Shown here piece after piece: positions 15,606 through 17,497 of a stretch of DNA of 17,497 bases. The stretch comes from CAYJAD01 sp964372165. Its GTDB lineage: Bacteria > Desulfobacterota > Desulfovibrionia > Desulfovibrionales > Desulfovibrionaceae. Position numbers and translations under genes: made by a program. A model generated the notes under the pieces. It was not told the DNA's origin and did not search any database. It saw nothing but the letters and a program-made list of their open reading frames with translations. The DNA lies in NCBI GenBank assembly GCA_964372165.1, contig CAYJPT010000043.1, positions 1 to 17,497 of the forward strand, read 5' to 3'. The number at the start of each line of letters is the position of its first letter. Within the stretch, counting starts at the first letter, position 1.

Positions 15606-16577
15606 TTATCTATTATGTATCAGTTTAGCAAATTTTAAATATATGCGTAATGCATACGGAAAAATTATTGGCGGCAAAAAACTCAATAAATAAAATAAAC
15701 TTTCCTTTGTGGAAAGTTTATTATTTGTTCTCAATTTTTTACGTGCACATTGTCCTTGTCCATCACGCCATAAGGATACAGCATGCTGAAAAATAATTCG
15801 GCGTTGCCAAAGAAGTATAATATCAGCATAATTATGTGCAAAATTTTTATGAAGAATATATTGCTTTTGCAAAATATATTCTGTTTCCAAGGCAAGAGAT
15901 GCCCATTGCGTAAATGTCGTATTTTTTTTATGGATACGCCGCCGTGTGAGCACTTCATCGACATAATCTAGCTCAAATGCATATGCCAAAGCATAAAAAA
16001 GCTCTGCTTCCTCACATAAACTTAAACTCTCATCAAAATAAGGTCCAGCGTCACGCAACTTATTAAGGCTTGAACGACGCAACATTGCCGCTGACATGGC
16101 TATCCACTGAGTACGAATAAGCTCAGCATAAACCTTACCACGTTGCGGCTTTGCTGTATCAAAAATGTTATTTAACGATTTATTGGCATAAAAATTTTCT
16201 GTATTAGTGCAAACTAAAGCAAGTTTGTCATTGGCATCCATGAGTGCCACTTGCTTACTAAGTTTACTTGGCAACCAAATATCATCACAATCCAAAAAAG
16301 CAATATATTCACCTTTAGATTGCATTAAAGCCGCATTACGGGCTTGCCCCAAAGTAGTATGCTTATCTGCTCTAAAGCAATGCATTTGTTTACCATGGGA
16401 TGCTATATTGCGCGCATAATCATTAGCTATATGAAAGCTATTGTCCTTTGAGTAATTATCCCAAAAAATAATTTCCCAATTAGCAAAGCTTTGCTCATAC
16501 ACGCTTTGCAATGCTTCATACAAAGTATCAGCATTGTTATGGCAATTCATGATTACGGAGACAGTGTTTGCGCACAT
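15606..16577 (-). CDS. Glycosyltransferase family 2 (GT-A fold)
   Basis: A 323-residue inverting-type glycosyltransferase. The nucleotide-sugar domain covers about 5-120: VSVIMNCHNNADTLYEALQSV at the N-terminus (starting 6), D40 in FWDNYSKDNS, and the metal-binding DxD of FLDCDDIW with D96 and D98. ARNAALMQSKGEYIAFLD is a classic GT2 block. The C-terminal part (about 190-320) ends with a hydrophobic stretch, SLFYLLSFLPPIIFPYAL, that could touch the membrane. Donor and acceptor are unknown; likely roles are surface polysaccharide, lipid or protein glycosylation. It starts nine bases after the SprA-related gene and is followed by dinB after 22, so it appears to be part of one transcript. Met10 is an alternative start. 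Confidence 0.85.
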   Translation of the reverse strand: MCANTVSVIMNCHNNADTLYEALQSVYEQSFANWEIIFWDNYSKDNSFHIANDYARNIASHGKQMHCFRADKHTTLGQARNAALMQSKGEYIAFLDCDDIWLPSKLSKQVALMDANDKLALVCTNTENFYANKSLNNIFDTAKPQRGKVYAELIRTQWIAMSAAMLRRSSLNKLRDAGPYFDESLSLCEEAELFYALAYAFELDYVDEVLTRRRIHKKNTTFTQWASLALETEYILQKQYILHKNFAHNYADIILLWQRRIIFQHAVSLWRDGQGQCARKKLRTNNKLSTKESLFYLLSFLPPIIFPYALRIYLKFAKLIHNR

Positions 16578-16586
16578 AAAAGCCCA

Positions 16587-17381
16587 TTAAACACGTAGGC
16601 TTATGCCTGTACCCCAAGGTGCTAGACTTGAAGGCACAAAGGCACTTCTTTGCTGTGTTTTATAAGCAGCATGTGCAGTATTTAGGTTATTTGCAGAATT
16701 TATGGAGCCAAGCAAACCTACAGAACTATGCACGGCTTGCGTTGTGGTAAAAGTGGCATTGTTGATATCACCCTTGGGCATGGTTTCTTGATAAACACGC
16801 CCTGTGGTTACATTAGAAAAATTGGCTGCAAAATTACTTTGCTCAACACTTGGGTTTTGCCCATTTGTTTCAGCTTTATCAACATTGCCTTGTTGATTTT
16901 GCTCTTGAGCTTTTTCACTGCGAGCATTGGCCTCCATAGCTGAGGCTTGAGCAGCAACACTTTGATCTTGCGCAGAAGGGTTGCTTGGTGCAAGTGCGGC
17001 ACTGCGTACAATACGGGCCTTTTCAATGGTGGCATCTGGGTCATCTGCAACAGGACTGGTATCAAGGGAAACTGAACCACCGGTAGCATATTGTTTGTTG
17101 TCTGGGCCACGAGTGTAAGTATAATTAATACCTCCACGTACATATTGTCCACCAGTAGAAATATGGGCTTGCTCATGGGTGCGCACTTCACTATCACGCT
17201 GCTGCAGTTCACGCACTTGGGTTTGAGCTTCGGGGCTTAGGTTTAAGGTATCCCCACTACTACTGCGCGTGCGACTATCCTTACCTTGATTGCCTTGATT
17301 ACTATTACTTAAGGCTAATCCGGCTGGATTATAATTAGGGGTACTATCAACCCTACTTGTGAAAATGCCTTCTACGCTCAT
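16587..17381 (-). CDS. SprA-related putative metalloprotease
   Basis: A 264-residue protein of the SprA-related family, also labelled putative metalloprotease CJM1_0395 family. The conserved core is about 47-155: LSPEAQTQVRELQQRDSEV, then the zinc-type HExxH motif HEQAH at 69-73, followed by GGQYVRGGINYTYTRGPD, the ATGGSVSLDTSPV block and a helical RIVRSAALAPSNPSAQDQ segment. The N-terminus (1-45) is Ser/Asn/Gly rich and the tail (about 155-264) Gln/Asn rich and probably disordered. There is no signal peptide. The third zinc ligand is not identified, so protease activity is unproven. I start at the ATG (17381, MSVEGIF); an in-frame TTG six bases upstream is less likely. First gene of the cluster leading to GT2, dinB and trmFO. 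Confidence 0.8.
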   Translation of the reverse strand: MSVEGIFTSRVDSTPNYNPAGLALSNSNQGNQGKDSRTRSSSGDTLNLSPEAQTQVRELQQRDSEVRTHEQAHISTGGQYVRGGINYTYTRGPDNKQYATGGSVSLDTSPVADDPDATIEKARIVRSAALAPSNPSAQDQSVAAQASAMEANARSEKAQEQNQQGNVDKAETNGQNPSVEQSNFAANFSNVTTGRVYQETMPKGDINNATFTTTQAVHSSVGLLGSINSANNLNTAHAAYKTQQRSAFVPSSLAPWGTGISLRV

Positions 17382-17447
17382 AGACAAACCATGCTTTACA
17401 TTTTGCCCTAATGTTCATTTATAAAAAAATAAACTCTTAAGGAAATG

Positions 17448-17497
17448 CTGATTTATTCTGCAAGCAGAATAAATCAGAAAGGCACACTGCCTCCATT
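17448..17497. repeat. Dispersed palindromic element, copy 2 (runs to the window edge)
   Basis: CTGATTTATTCTGC (17448-17461) and GCAGAATAAATCAG (17464-17477) form a perfect 14-bp inverted repeat around two bases. The reverse complement of 17448-17497 matches 3607-3656 at 47 of 50 positions, so it is the same element in the opposite orientation. Its left arm ends early: the partner of GAAAGGCACACT is missing to the left of 17448. It lies upstream of the SprA-related gene and continues past the end of the window. Confidence 0.75.

Noticed and set aside
1..17497. CRISPR arrays, tRNA or rRNA genes, insertion sequences, prophage or defence genes
   Set aside because: I saw no regularly spaced repeats, cloverleaf-type sequence, transposase or phage motifs on either strand.

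Overview
The window is ordinary chromosomal DNA, AT-rich (roughly 40% GC by eye) and densely coded, from a Gram-negative bacterium. Gene content and protein style (a DUF3880-type glycosyltransferase next to rlmE, a DnaJ starting MSQRDYYEVL, an SprA-related putative metalloprotease, folate-dependent TrmFO, a short TtcA) fit a low-GC member of the Desulfovibrionales (Desulfobacterota). That placement is inference from resemblance, not from a marker-gene search.

Layout: (1) 1-401 has no convincing gene but a run of nested inverted repeats. (2) 402-1970 (-) is a glycosyltransferase, divergent from (3) rlmE-yebC (+, 2154-3533). (4) 3534-3790 is a convergent intergenic region with a 52-bp near-perfect palindrome that recurs at the right edge of the window. 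(5) Minus-strand block 9353 down to 3791: rpoZ, a 309-nt gap with terminal-inverted-repeat-like ends, dnaJ, an LpoA-like lipoprotein, gatC, gatA. (6) Plus-strand cluster 9628-12935: ttcA, murJ (17-bp overlap), an RluA-family pseudouridine synthase. (7) Minus-strand cluster 17381 down to 12989: SprA-related protein, GT2 glycosyltransferase, dinB, trmFO. (8) 17382-17497 is the upstream region with the second copy of the palindromic element.

Functionally the window is dominated by translation and RNA modification: 23S rRNA Um methylation (RlmE), YebC, the A and C subunits of the tRNA amidotransferase, tRNA s2C32 (TtcA), a pseudouridine synthase and tRNA m5U54 (TrmFO). Envelope functions are interleaved: MurJ lipid II flippase, an LpoA-like lipoprotein and two glycosyltransferases. 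DnaJ, RNA polymerase omega and DNA polymerase IV complete it. I see no transposase, phage gene, tRNA, rRNA, CRISPR array or defence system. The unusual material is intergenic: a dispersed palindromic element family, a structured 5' region, and an inverted-repeat-bounded block between rpoZ and dnaJ. I did not find a convincing new multi-gene system.
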